A stretch of DNA of 16,740 nt from DATLSM01 sp035534175 (GCA_035534175.1 DATLSM010000049.1:1-16740), one strand, 5' to 3'; counted from the stretch's first letter, positions 7,765-13,729 are shown. The notes: generated from the letters alone by a model not told the origin. Program-made: numbers and translations.

Positions 7765-7812
7765 TTAGGCAACCCTAACAAGAATTAACCTAGCACGTTA
7801 GGGTGCCCTAAC
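7765..7812. promoter_or_regulatory. Paired operators TTAGG-N4-CCTAA, 33 bp apart
   Basis: Two sites with the same half-sites are seen: TTAGG at 7765-7769 with CCTAA at 7774-7778, and TTAGG at 7798-7802 with CCTAA at 7807-7811. The second extends to perfect 7-bp arms, GTTAGGG-TG-CCCTAAC (7797-7812). Both share the longer core TTAGG-N3-CCCTAAC. The spacing of 33 bases is close to three helical turns, placing both on the same face of the DNA. They lie about 210-250 bases before the regulator start. The half-sites recall iron-dependent DtxR/IdeR boxes, but the spacing differs. Confidence 0.55.
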
Positions 7813-7982
7813 TTCCGGCCCTCGACGATCGCCGGATGGTCGAGCGGCGGCTCGATACTGGGTCGGCGTCGAGCGCTGGGAGCTGGTGGTGAGCGCAGCA
7901 AGCCCCCGACCGACGTGACCCCCGAAACCATGCGGGCTGCCACTCGACCATCAGCCCGGTCGTTCAAGAGCCCGATCAGCGG

Positions 7983-8007
7983 TTTTACACAGTCAATCTG
8001 TGCAAAG
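7983..8007. promoter_or_regulatory. Operator-like palindrome before the SufR-like regulator
   Basis: Arms TTTTACACAG (7983-7992) and CTGTGCAAAG (7998-8007) flank a 5-base centre and match at 8 of 10 positions, with perfect CACAG/CTGTG inner halves. The palindrome ends 11 bases before the ATG at 8019, which has no Shine-Dalgarno. It therefore probably overlaps the promoter or message start and is suited to autoregulation by the encoded protein. Confidence 0.5.
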
Positions 8008-8018
8008 CTTCTCTCGCT

Positions 8019-8723
8019 ATGGACGTGCCCAACACCGGCGGGGACGTGCTCTCACAGCCGACCCGCGCCCGCATCTTCGCCGTGCTGGTGGAGCGGAAGG
8101 GGGCTGCCGGCACCGAGGAGCTGGCCGAGCAGCTCGGATTGCACCCAAACGGGGTGCGCCGGCATCTCGACCGACTACAGGAAGCCGGTTTGGTCGAACG
8201 GCGCAGAGCGCGGGGAGAGAGAGGCCGGCCCCGCGATCGGTGGCTGGTGGCGGCTGGCGCTCATCCCGGTGGCGAGCGCCCCAGGGCCTACACCGACCTG
8301 GCTCGCTGGCTGGCCCGCGCGATCCGCGCCAGCTCGAGCCGCCTGCGCGAGATCGAGCAAGCCGGCCGTGAGATCGGGCGTGAGCTGGCAAGCGGCGACC
8401 GGCGCGATCCAGTCGAGAGCCTCCTCCAGGTGATGACCGCGCTCGGCTTCCAGCCCGAGCTGATGGCCGAGGGCGAGGGGGAGCTCGTCTGCCGCCTCGA
8501 CAACTGCCCCTATCGGGACTCGGTGCGCCAGAACGCCGACGTGGTCTGCACGCTGCACCGTGGGATTACGGGTGGGCTGCTGGCGGAGCTCGACCCGGGG
8601 GCGAAGTTGACGCGCTTTGAGCCCCACGACCCCGACCGCGCCGGCTGCTTGATCGAGGTCAGCGGTGGGGGCTGGCGCAAGGCGTCCGCGACCTCACCCG
8701 AGCGCGGCCGAGCATTCAGGTGA
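8019..8723 (+). CDS. Winged-helix regulator with C-terminal cysteine cluster (COG2345/SufR-like)
   Basis: A 234-residue regulator. Residues 10-65 form an ArsR-like winged helix: LSQPTRARIFAVLVERKG, ELAEQLGLHPNGVRRHLDRLQEAGLVERR, then a basic wing (RGERGRPRDRW). The C-terminal domain has four cysteines, C158, C163, C177 and C210, in the arrangement NC-PYRDSV-x7-VC and AGC-LIEV. This is characteristic of the COG2345 group, which includes SufR; there, cysteines bind an Fe-S cluster that controls DNA binding. It could thus sense iron-sulfur status, oxygen or nitric oxide. Its TGA overlaps the next gene's GTG (GTGA), and a hemerythrin and a membrane protein follow, so it probably governs its own operon through the palindrome just upstream. 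The cluster type and signal are inferred. Confidence 0.82.
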   Translation: MDVPNTGGDVLSQPTRARIFAVLVERKGAAGTEELAEQLGLHPNGVRRHLDRLQEAGLVERRRARGERGRPRDRWLVAAGAHPGGERPRAYTDLARWLARAIRASSSRLREIEQAGREIGRELASGDRRDPVESLLQVMTALGFQPELMAEGEGELVCRLDNCPYRDSVRQNADVVCTLHRGITGGLLAELDPGAKLTRFEPHDPDRAGCLIEVSGGGWRKASATSPERGRAFR

Positions 8724-9151
8724 AGCGAGCCGAGGCGCTCCGCCCGCTCTCGCGCGATCATCACGCCGCCTTGGTTGCAGCGAAGGGCCTGCGGGAGGCT
8801 GCCGACCCCGAGCCGGCAACGCGATCCTTTCTCGATTTCTGGCGCCGGGACGGCCAGCATCACTTCCGCGTCGAGGAGGAGGTGCTGCTGCCAGGGTGGG
8901 CACTGCATGCTCCGGTGAATCAGCCTGCGGTGACGCGCATGCTGGGCGATCACTTACTGATCCGTCGCGATGCGCTGCGCCTTAAGGTCGGTGAGGCCTC
9001 GCTGGAGCAGCTGCGAGAGCTCGGCCGACGCCTGGCTGAGCACGTGCGCTTCGAGGAGCGAGAGCTCTTCCCCTTGATCGAGGAGGCGCTTGACCCGGAT
9101 AGCCTCAGCCGTCTGGCGAGGGCCATCGAGCGCGCCGAGGCGGAGCGGTGA
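8720..9151 (+). CDS. Hemerythrin HHE-domain protein
   Basis: A 143-residue four-helix protein that is essentially one hemerythrin domain. The di-iron ligand set looks complete: H14 or H15 (SRDHHAAL), H48-x3-E52 (HFRVEEEVLLP), H78 (LGDHLLIRRDA) and H108-x3-E112 (HVRFEERELFP). Such proteins bind a di-iron centre that can carry O2, sense redox state, or repair iron-sulfur clusters after nitric oxide damage (the YtfE type), but the extra N-terminal domain of YtfE is absent. The start GTG at 8720 overlaps the regulator's stop, which implies translational coupling. Gene order suggests it is both the target and a functional partner of the Fe-S-type regulator. It is cytoplasmic: no signal peptide or TM segment. 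Confidence 0.92.
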   Translation: MKRAEALRPLSRDHHAALVAAKGLREAADPEPATRSFLDFWRRDGQHHFRVEEEVLLPGWALHAPVNQPAVTRMLGDHLLIRRDALRLKVGEASLEQLRELGRRLAEHVRFEERELFPLIEEALDPDSLSRLARAIERAEAER

Positions 9152-9534
9152 GCGAGTCCGGCCTCTGGCTCGGGGTTCTCTACCTGCATCTGCTGGCGAT
9201 GGCCTTCTTCGTCGGCGGGCAGATCGTGGTTGCGGTGGCCGTGGTCCCGGTAGAGCGCCAATCTCCCGATCCCAAGCGACTGCGGGCGATCGCCCGCCGC
9301 TTCGGGTATGGCTCGCTGGCGGCGCTCGCCGTCCTTCTGGTAACCGGTGCGGCGATGGCCACTCACGAGCACCGCTGGGGCGACGGCACGCTGCAGCTGA
9401 AGCTGGCCCTCGTCGCGGCCGTGTTGGTGCTGGCGGTCCTTCACCTTTGCTGGCCGCGGCTGCACGCGATCCAGGCATCGATCCTGGTTGCCTCATCGAT
9501 CATCGTCTGGCTGGGGCTCAATCTCGCCCAGTGA
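9148..9534 (+). CDS. Four-TM CopD-like membrane protein
   Basis: A 128-residue integral membrane protein with helices at about 8-33, 54-71, 83-102 and 108-126. TM1 carries H14 in LYLHLLAMAFFVGGQ, and TM3 ends with H99 in LQLKLALVAAVLVLAVLH. This layout (a His in TM1 followed by a small-residue patch, an LKL motif opening TM3, a His at its end) is seen in the CopD/DUF2269 type of small membrane proteins, where the histidines may bind heme or copper. Its GTG start overlaps the hemerythrin TGA in a second GTGA junction, so it is the third gene of the same operon. Its 3' end overlaps the convergent ferredoxin gene by 17 bases. Family level is tentative; membrane topology is firm. Confidence 0.72.
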   Translation: MSESGLWLGVLYLHLLAMAFFVGGQIVVAVAVVPVERQSPDPKRLRAIARRFGYGSLAALAVLLVTGAAMATHEHRWGDGTLQLKLALVAAVLVLAVLHLCWPRLHAIQASILVASSIIVWLGLNLAQ

Positions 9535-9796
9535 CGCGTTGCTTGAAATAGGCAGCGTTGATCTCGCTGTAGCGCTGCCACTCCGGCGGCACCTGGTCCT
9601 CCGGGGTGATCGCATCCACCGGGCATGCCTCCACGCAGGCGTCGCAGTCGATGCACTCGCCGGGATCGATGTAGAGCTGCTCGTGCCGGTCGAAGTCCGG
9701 CTCGTCCCGGGTGGGGTGGATGCAGTCGACCGGGCAGACCTCGACGCAGGAGTGATCCTTCGTTCCGATGCAGGGCTCGTTGATCACGTAGGCCAC
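9518..9796 (-). CDS. fdxA: 7Fe ferredoxin ([3Fe-4S][4Fe-4S], FdxA type)
   Basis: A 92-residue bacterial 7Fe ferredoxin. C9-x7-C17-x3-C21-P and C48-x2-C51-x2-C54-x3-C58-P provide the two clusters: by family rule, C9, C17 and C58 bind [3Fe-4S], and C21, C48, C51 and C54 bind [4Fe-4S]. C25 is the usual spare cysteine. The GTG at 9796 is chosen because GGAGG sits 6 bases before it and the protein then begins AYVINEPC, the normal family start; an upstream ATG at 9823 would add nine untypical residues. It donates electrons at low potential to reductases, P450s or other redox enzymes in the cytoplasm. It is convergent with, and overlaps by 17 bases, the membrane protein gene of the hemerythrin operon. 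It has its own promoter-like 12-mer, also found upstream of the YceI gene. Confidence 0.93.
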   Translation of the reverse strand: MAYVINEPCIGTKDHSCVEVCPVDCIHPTRDEPDFDRHEQLYIDPGECIDCDACVEACPVDAITPEDQVPPEWQRYSEINAAYFKQRVTGRD

Positions 9797-9832
9797 CGCT
9801 TGCCTCCGTTCGAAGATTTTCACATCGCTAGT

Positions 9833-9844
9833 GGGTAAATTAGC
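9833..9844 (-). promoter_or_regulatory. 12-mer GCTAATTTACCC upstream of the ferredoxin gene
   Basis: This AT-rich word on the minus strand ends 36 bases before the ferredoxin GTG. The identical word lies 33 bases before the YceI start (13685-13696, plus). TAATTT could serve as the -10 hexamer, giving a leader of about 25-30 bases that includes the GGAGG site. Confidence 0.45.
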
Positions 9845-9967
9845 AGGTGGTGCTCATGACTGCGGCTACTTGCCCGCTGAGCACCCGACCCAGACCCGCA
9901 ACGCGGCGATGGCGCGGGCTTACTGCCAAACGACTCAGGCATCGGCGACCCGGCCCTCGCGCTCCCT

Positions 9968-10759
9968 TCAGCGCGCCGGCTTGCGCCCTGACACGAACTG
10001 TGCGAATCCGGACACGCGCTGCTCGACGCCGCTCAGGCCGCGATCGGCCAACGCCTGCGTCAACTCCTCGCGCGCGAAGATCCGCACGCCGCTCAGCATG
10101 TGCACCACCGCATTGGTTGCACGGGCGGGGAGTGGCCCCCGGTTGCAGCTAGACAGCAGCGCCACTCGACCGCCCGGAGCGAGGACGCGGGCGATCTCAT
10201 CGAGCGCTCGCGTCGGCTCCTCGATCAGATACAGCGCGGCGAAGCAGCAGACAGCATCGAAGCCGCCGTCGCGAAACGGCAACGCGCACGCGTCCCCGCG
10301 CACGTAGGCCACGTTGGTGCTCGCGGTCTCCGCTGCGGCTCGGGCGAGCATCGTCTCGGAGGCGTCGATGCCCACGACGAGACCGTCGGCCGCGGCACGG
10401 GCGAAGTCCCGGGTGAAGTTTCCCGGCCCGCAGGCGACGTCGAGGACCCGATCGCCGCGCGAAAGGGCGAGCATGTCCAGCGCGATGCGGTGCTCACCTT
10501 CTGTCCCTGGACCCCTGACTCCCATCAGTAGGCGACCGCCCAACGGGCGCCACAGCCGCTCGTAGATCCGCGGCAGCGCCCTGCTGAGCATCAGCCGTTG
10601 GCCGGGATGGGGTCCGGTGGGGTCCTGCTCGCCGATCAAATCGAGGTAGCCGTCCTTGACGTGCAACTCCGCCGGCCGGCGGGCCGGCTCGAAAAGTCCG
10701 AGGGCTTGTTCGATCGCCGGCGCAGCGGGGGCGGTGGCGGAATTCACGGGAGGGGGCAT
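9968..10759 (-). CDS. Class I SAM-dependent methyltransferase (UbiE/MenG-like)
   Basis: A 263-residue protein. Residues 1-85 form an N-terminal extension (APAIEQALGLFEPARRPAELHV, then GQRLMLSRALPRIYERLWRPLG) of a kind found in some UbiE-like actinobacterial enzymes. The Rossmann-fold methyltransferase domain spans about 86-260. SAM-binding motif I is DRVLDVACGPGNFT (103-116), the acidic ribose-binding position is GIDASETML (130-138), and motif II/III areas are GDACALPFRDGGFDAV (155-170) and LAPGGRVALLS (193-203). The acceptor is unknown; quinone, lipid or small-molecule methylation are all possible. The ATG at 10759 has GGGGAGG 10 bases upstream. It is the last gene of the minus-strand lipid group, and its start overlaps by 16 bases the open frame of the truncated hydrolase. 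Confidence 0.88.
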   Translation of the reverse strand: MPPPVNSATAPAAPAIEQALGLFEPARRPAELHVKDGYLDLIGEQDPTGPHPGQRLMLSRALPRIYERLWRPLGGRLLMGVRGPGTEGEHRIALDMLALSRGDRVLDVACGPGNFTRDFARAAADGLVVGIDASETMLARAAAETASTNVAYVRGDACALPFRDGGFDAVCCFAALYLIEEPTRALDEIARVLAPGGRVALLSSCNRGPLPARATNAVVHMLSGVRIFAREELTQALADRGLSGVEQRVSGFAQFVSGRKPAR

Positions 10760-11286
10760 CGGTCAAACGCCTCCCCGCGCGGCGACCGTCTGGCGCAGAG
10801 TCTCGCGCGCATCGTGGCGCGGGCTCCAGTGAAGCTGCGGTCGCCGCGATGAACGAGATCAGCGCCGGGGAGCGCCGGGGAGCGCAGGATCGGGCTGACC
10901 TCGGGGCCAAGGCCGCCGCTGGAGACCAACACCAAGCGCTCGACCATCTCTGGGAACTGGTAGGTGAGCTGCATCGCGATGCCGCCGCCGAGCGAGTGCC
11001 CGACGAGCGTGGCGCGCTCGTGGTCGAGCGCGAGCAGCAGATCGCGAAGGCCCGCGGCAAGCGCCCCGAGGGAGTAGTCCCCGCCGCCTGGCGCCGACTC
11101 GCCGTGGCCGGGAAGGTCAGGGGCGATAACAGTGTGGCCCAGGGCCAGCGGCTCGATGACCGCCTGCCAGTTCTCAAAGCTGCCCCCCATCCCGTGGATC
11201 AACAGCAGGACCGGCCCCTCGCCGGCCTCGGCGTAGGTCACCGAGCGGCCATGGAGCATCACTGTCTTGACCTCGATCGGGCTCAC
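10744..11286 (-). pseudogene. Alpha/beta hydrolase, C-terminal half lost
   Basis: A 180-residue frame whose first 145 residues are a good alpha/beta hydrolase: oxyanion segment LLLIHGMGGSFENW (27-40), PDLPGHGES (56-64), the nucleophile elbow VGHSLGGG with S98, and FPEMVERLVLVSSGGLG. After ALPGADLV (residue 145, about 10850) the family pattern ends abruptly and an Arg-rich, non-family tail runs to the stop. The cap, catalytic acid and histidine, expected in roughly another 110 residues, are missing. The GTG at 11286 overlaps the preceding TGA (GTGA), so the original operon junction is intact and the damage is downstream. A 10-bp tandem duplication (10861-10885) sits just before the break. It is almost certainly inactive. 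Confidence 0.8.
10861..10885. repeat. Tandem duplication, 2.5 copies of AGCGCCGGGG
   Basis: The 10-base unit AGCGCCGGGG occurs twice in a row (10861-10880), followed by AGCGC. It lies in the hydrolase pseudogene (codons about 135-142), a few bases from where the protein stops resembling its family. It may mark the deletion endpoint. Confidence 0.85.
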
Positions 11287-11627
11287 GGCGACCCAACCCG
11301 AAGCTCCAACAGCGGCGGGGTCTGCCCGCTGCACTGACCTCGTGTGGCCCGGGCCGCTCGCCGCAGCTTGACGAGGGACTCCTCGATCCCGTGTTCGAGC
11401 ACTTCGAGGTCCGGGACCCCGGCGTGGTCGGCGTTGAGCCTGAAGGTGACCTCGCCGTCATAGCTGACCGCGGCAACGCCGACGCTGTGGCCGGTGAAGA
11501 TCGGCACCAGCGGGAGTACCTGGCGCAGAGGCGCACCCAGGGCGCAGCCGATGTGCATGTGGGAATACGCGTCGCCATCTTCGAGTTCCAGAAATACCGC
11601 GTCCAGCGGCGTCAGATGGTCGGCCAC
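11283..11627 (-). pseudogene. Wax ester synthase/DGAT with large in-frame internal deletion
   Basis: A 114-residue frame joins both ends of a wax ester synthase/diacylglycerol acyltransferase, normally about 450-480 residues. Residues 1-27 are the canonical N-terminus (ADHLTPLDAVFLELEDGD, then SHMHIG). From about residue 28 the sequence jumps to the C-terminal region (LGAPLRQVLPLVPIFTGHSVGVAAVSYDG, then FRLNADHAGVPDLEVLEHGIEESL). The middle, including the catalytic HHxxxDG motif, is absent, so acyl transfer from acyl-CoA to a fatty alcohol or diacylglycerol is not possible. The joint is in frame, and the stop still overlaps the hydrolase start as GTGA, so translation of the downstream genes would be preserved. 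The start is the GTG at 11627. The neighbouring acyl-CoA dehydrogenase and hydrolase fit lipid storage or turnover. Confidence 0.82.
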
Positions 11628-11652
11628 TCCAGAAACCGTACGCTTTGAAGGA

Positions 11653-11735
11653 GGGGCTGCAATCCGGGAAATCTACGGATGCGCCACGCTCTCTTTGCAG
11701 ACGCCGGCCGTCGGCCCGCGGGCGGTTGCAGCCCC
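11653..11735. repeat. Inverted repeat GGGGCTGCAA/TTGCAGCCCC
   Basis: Perfect 10-base arms (11653-11662 and 11726-11735) flank a 63-base interior. They lie in the 129-base gap between the acyl-CoA dehydrogenase stop and the DGAT remnant start. The interior also holds a perfect GCCCGCGGGC palindrome (11714-11723). It could form a long stem-loop in the operon message or be a pair of regulator half-sites; nothing else in the gap suggests a gene. Confidence 0.6.
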
Positions 11736-11756
11736 CCATCGCCAGCCATCACGAGA

Positions 11757-13007
11757 TCAGGTTCGTGTCCCAGCCGACGACGGAGTTGAGGGGGACCACT
11801 TCCCTTTGCCGTAGCGCGCGAGCTCCAGGCGTGCGATGACGCCGCGGTGCACCTCGTCGGGGCCGTCTGCCAGCCGCAGGGCGCGAGCGGCGGTCCAAGC
11901 GCCAGCGAGCGGTAGATCGTTGCTGAGGCCCGCGCCGCCGTGCAGCTGAATCGCCATGTCTACCACCCGCTGGGTCATGTTCGGCACCGCGACCTTGATC
12001 TGTGAGACGGCGCCGATAGCCTCGGGCGCCTGATTGTCCACCAGCCACGCCGCGTGCAAGACGTGGAGTCGCGCCTGGTCGATTGAGATGCGCGCGTCGG
12101 CGATTCGCTCGCGGTTGCCGCCGAGGTTCGCCAGCGGCTTGCCGAACGCAACCCGCTCGGTGGCACGACGGCAGGCCAGCTCCAGCGCCAGCTCGGCCAA
12201 ACCGATGAGGCGCATGCAGTGGTGAATGCGCCCGGGTCCAAGACGGTCCTGGGCGATCGTGAACGCCCGGCCCGGCCCGCCAATGATCGCGCTGGCAGGC
12301 AGCCGCACATCGGTGAAGGACACCTCGCCATGCCCCCCGGGCGCGTCGAGGAACCCCATCGTCTCCAGCATCCGCTCGACTTTCACGCCGGGCGTTTCCA
12401 GCGGCACGAGCACCATCGAGTGCTGGTGGTAGCGGTCTGCATCAGGGTCGGTGAGGCCCATGAAGATGAGCGCCTTGCAGTTGGGATGTCCGACGCCGGT
12501 GCTCCACCACTTCAGTCCGTTGAGGACGACCTCATCGCCTTTAAGCACGGCGGTGGCCTGCATGTTCGTCGCGTCTGAAGAGGCCACGTCTGGCTCGGTC
12601 ATGCAAAAGGCGGAGCGGATGCTTCCGTTAAGCAGCGGGGCAAGCCAGCGCTCGCGCTGCTCCTCTGAGCCGAAGTGCAACAGCACCTCCATATTGCCGG
12701 TGTCCGGCGCATTGCAGTTGCAGACCTCGGCGGTGATCAGCGAGCGGCCCATCCGCTCCGCCAGCGGCGCGTACTCGACGTTGGACAGACCGGCGCCGTG
12801 CTCCTCATCGGGCAGGAACAGGTTCCACAGACCCTCCGCCCTGGCCTTTGCCTTCAGCTCCTCGATCAGCGGCGAGACGACCCACGGGTCAGCGCTCGCC
12901 GCCAGCTCGCGGAGGTAGGCCTCCTCGCGCGACTCGATCTCCTGCTCTTGGAAGGCGCTCAGGCGCGCCAGGAGCTCCTGGGTGCGAGGGGAGTGCTCGA
13001 AGTCCAT
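11757..13007 (-). CDS. Acyl-CoA dehydrogenase (FadE/ACAD11-like)
   Basis: A 416-residue flavoenzyme of normal family length that would oxidise an acyl-CoA to the 2-enoyl-CoA, with FAD as cofactor and electron-transfer flavoprotein as usual acceptor. Visible are the N-terminal helical domain, the flavin signature FCMTEPDVASSDATNM (134-149), the mid-domain WWSTGVGHPNCKALIFMG (167-184), the RIHHCMRLIGLAE segment (260-272), VAFGKPLANLGGNRERIADARI (286-307) and the C-terminal LHGGAGLSNDLPL and ADGPDEVHRGVIARLEL (380-396). The HHCMR form is typical of ACAD10/11-like enzymes. The ATG at 13007 is chosen because MDFEHSPRTQEL is the usual family start; the longer open frame upstream includes the 30-bp palindrome and is not protein-like. 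Only a GGGAG touching the ATG is seen as a possible ribosome site. It is the first gene of the minus-strand lipid group. Confidence 0.93.
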   Translation of the reverse strand: MDFEHSPRTQELLARLSAFQEQEIESREEAYLRELAASADPWVVSPLIEELKAKARAEGLWNLFLPDEEHGAGLSNVEYAPLAERMGRSLITAEVCNCNAPDTGNMEVLLHFGSEEQRERWLAPLLNGSIRSAFCMTEPDVASSDATNMQATAVLKGDEVVLNGLKWWSTGVGHPNCKALIFMGLTDPDADRYHQHSMVLVPLETPGVKVERMLETMGFLDAPGGHGEVSFTDVRLPASAIIGGPGRAFTIAQDRLGPGRIHHCMRLIGLAELALELACRRATERVAFGKPLANLGGNRERIADARISIDQARLHVLHAAWLVDNQAPEAIGAVSQIKVAVPNMTQRVVDMAIQLHGGAGLSNDLPLAGAWTAARALRLADGPDEVHRGVIARLELARYGKGKWSPSTPSSAGTRT

Positions 13008-13102
13008 CTCCCATTGATCATATGCACGGTGCCGAGTAGCCCCCGCCGCCCTTGAGAACCTGCACGGCCACGTAGGCTCAGGCCTGGGCGTCGTCATCTT
13101 GA

Positions 13103-13132
13103 AGCCACTGCCCGTGGCCACGGGCAGTGGCT
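13103..13132. repeat. Perfect 30-bp palindrome, no loop
   Basis: The 15-base arm AGCCACTGCCCGTGG is followed directly by its exact reverse complement. It lies 96 bases upstream of the acyl-CoA dehydrogenase start and about 600 bases before YceI. Because both neighbours point away from it, it is not a terminator for an existing gene. It may be an operator, a cruciform-forming site or the terminator of a lost gene. Confidence 0.9.
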
Positions 13133-13684
13133 GGCGCGCCGAAGGCCCCCGCGAGCATCTATTCGCTCGCCACCTGCATCGCATCGTTCCAGCTGGCGTA
13201 CACGGTTACCGGCCCTTGGGCGCGGAGGCTTGGCGTGGCCGCATGCCCAACCACCACGACGGCCCATCACTTGCAAGCTCTCAAGAGGTCGAAGGATCTT
13301 CGACAGTCCTCGAGGTCGTGGGCTCGGGGGGTTTGGGCCGCCGTGGGTTGCCGCGTCGTTTGCTGTGGTGGGCACCGAGGTGGGCGGGGGAACGATTGCG
13401 GGGGCCCGCTCCTTGTTCGCAGGCCGCCCCAACGCGAACTGGTGATCGTCCTTGACGGAGACGCGCATCCGATCGCCCGCGTTCGGTGGAGGTCCTACGC
13501 GCGCTTGGGGCACTTTCGGCCGCGACGCACGAGCTGCCTACCGTCATCCGGTTGTGAACTTCCGGCCCTTCCAGCCCTCCGCAACGAGCAGACCGGTGGT
13601 TAAACGCGGCTGCAGGCGTCCGTCGTGCGGAGAATCACTGAGTAACGATGGAGCCGTCTACCGATGTATCGACGCGGCGCAAAG
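13133..13684. other. Gene-poor stretch between divergent genes
   Basis: Several frames stay open on both strands, but none has a plausible start with a ribosome site, a recognisable domain or consistent coding composition. A short hairpin TCGAAG-GAT-CTTCGA (13289-13303) is present and is followed shortly by the palindrome CCTCGAGG. I looked for tRNA features and found none. It may be a decayed gene or mobile-element scar. Confidence 0.5.
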
Positions 13685-13696
13685 GCTAATTTACCC
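13685..13696 (+). promoter_or_regulatory. 12-mer GCTAATTTACCC upstream of YceI
   Basis: It is identical to the word before the ferredoxin gene and at nearly the same distance from the start codon (33 versus 36 bases). TAATTT (13687-13692) would be a reasonable -10, putting the message start near 13700. Confidence 0.45.
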
Positions 13697-13729
13697 TTGA
13701 GCATCGTTCCCCGATCAAGGAGTCCTTGG

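Larger units (their letters stand above)
7491..8018. other. Long non-coding region rich in repeats and palindromes
   Basis: No convincing gene is present in this divergent gap between the DegV gene and the regulator operon. Frames that stay open lack ribosome binding sites and translate repeats. The stretch 7528-7812 is visibly poorer in GC than the flanking genes. It contains the 8-bp tandem repeat, the TTAGG/CCTAA palindrome pair and, next to the downstream start codon, a CACAG/CTGTG palindrome, each listed separately. Confidence 0.7.

Noticed and set aside
7528..7788. 86-codon plus-strand frame across the 8-bp repeat
   Set aside because: It translates the repeat into GTLGPWDL-type units, has no convincing ribosome site and no domain; the repeat is better seen as non-coding.
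7765..7812. Classical DtxR/IdeR iron box
   Set aside because: The TTAGG half-sites are right, but the iron box needs 9 bases between outer half-sites with an internal TTAG-S-CTAA; here only 4 lie between, so the name is not justified.
7983..8007. Known SufR binding sequence
   Set aside because: The palindrome differs in spacing and half-site from the SufR sites I know (CAAC-N6-GTTG in cyanobacteria; ACACT-N5-TGTGA in mycobacteria), so only a generic operator is claimed.
9518..9823. Ferredoxin starting at the ATG at 9823
   Set aside because: The GTG at 9796 has a well-placed GGAGG and gives the standard AYVINEPC start; the ATG would place the ribosome site inside the protein.
11757..13184. 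Acyl-CoA dehydrogenase starting at 13184
   Set aside because: The added 59 residues encode the palindrome and low-complexity sequence; the family begins at MDFEHS (13007).
13094..13603. Several overlapping open frames on both strands in the gap before YceI
   Set aside because: None has a ribosome site, a consistent third-position bias or a recognisable motif, and one of them runs through the perfect palindrome.
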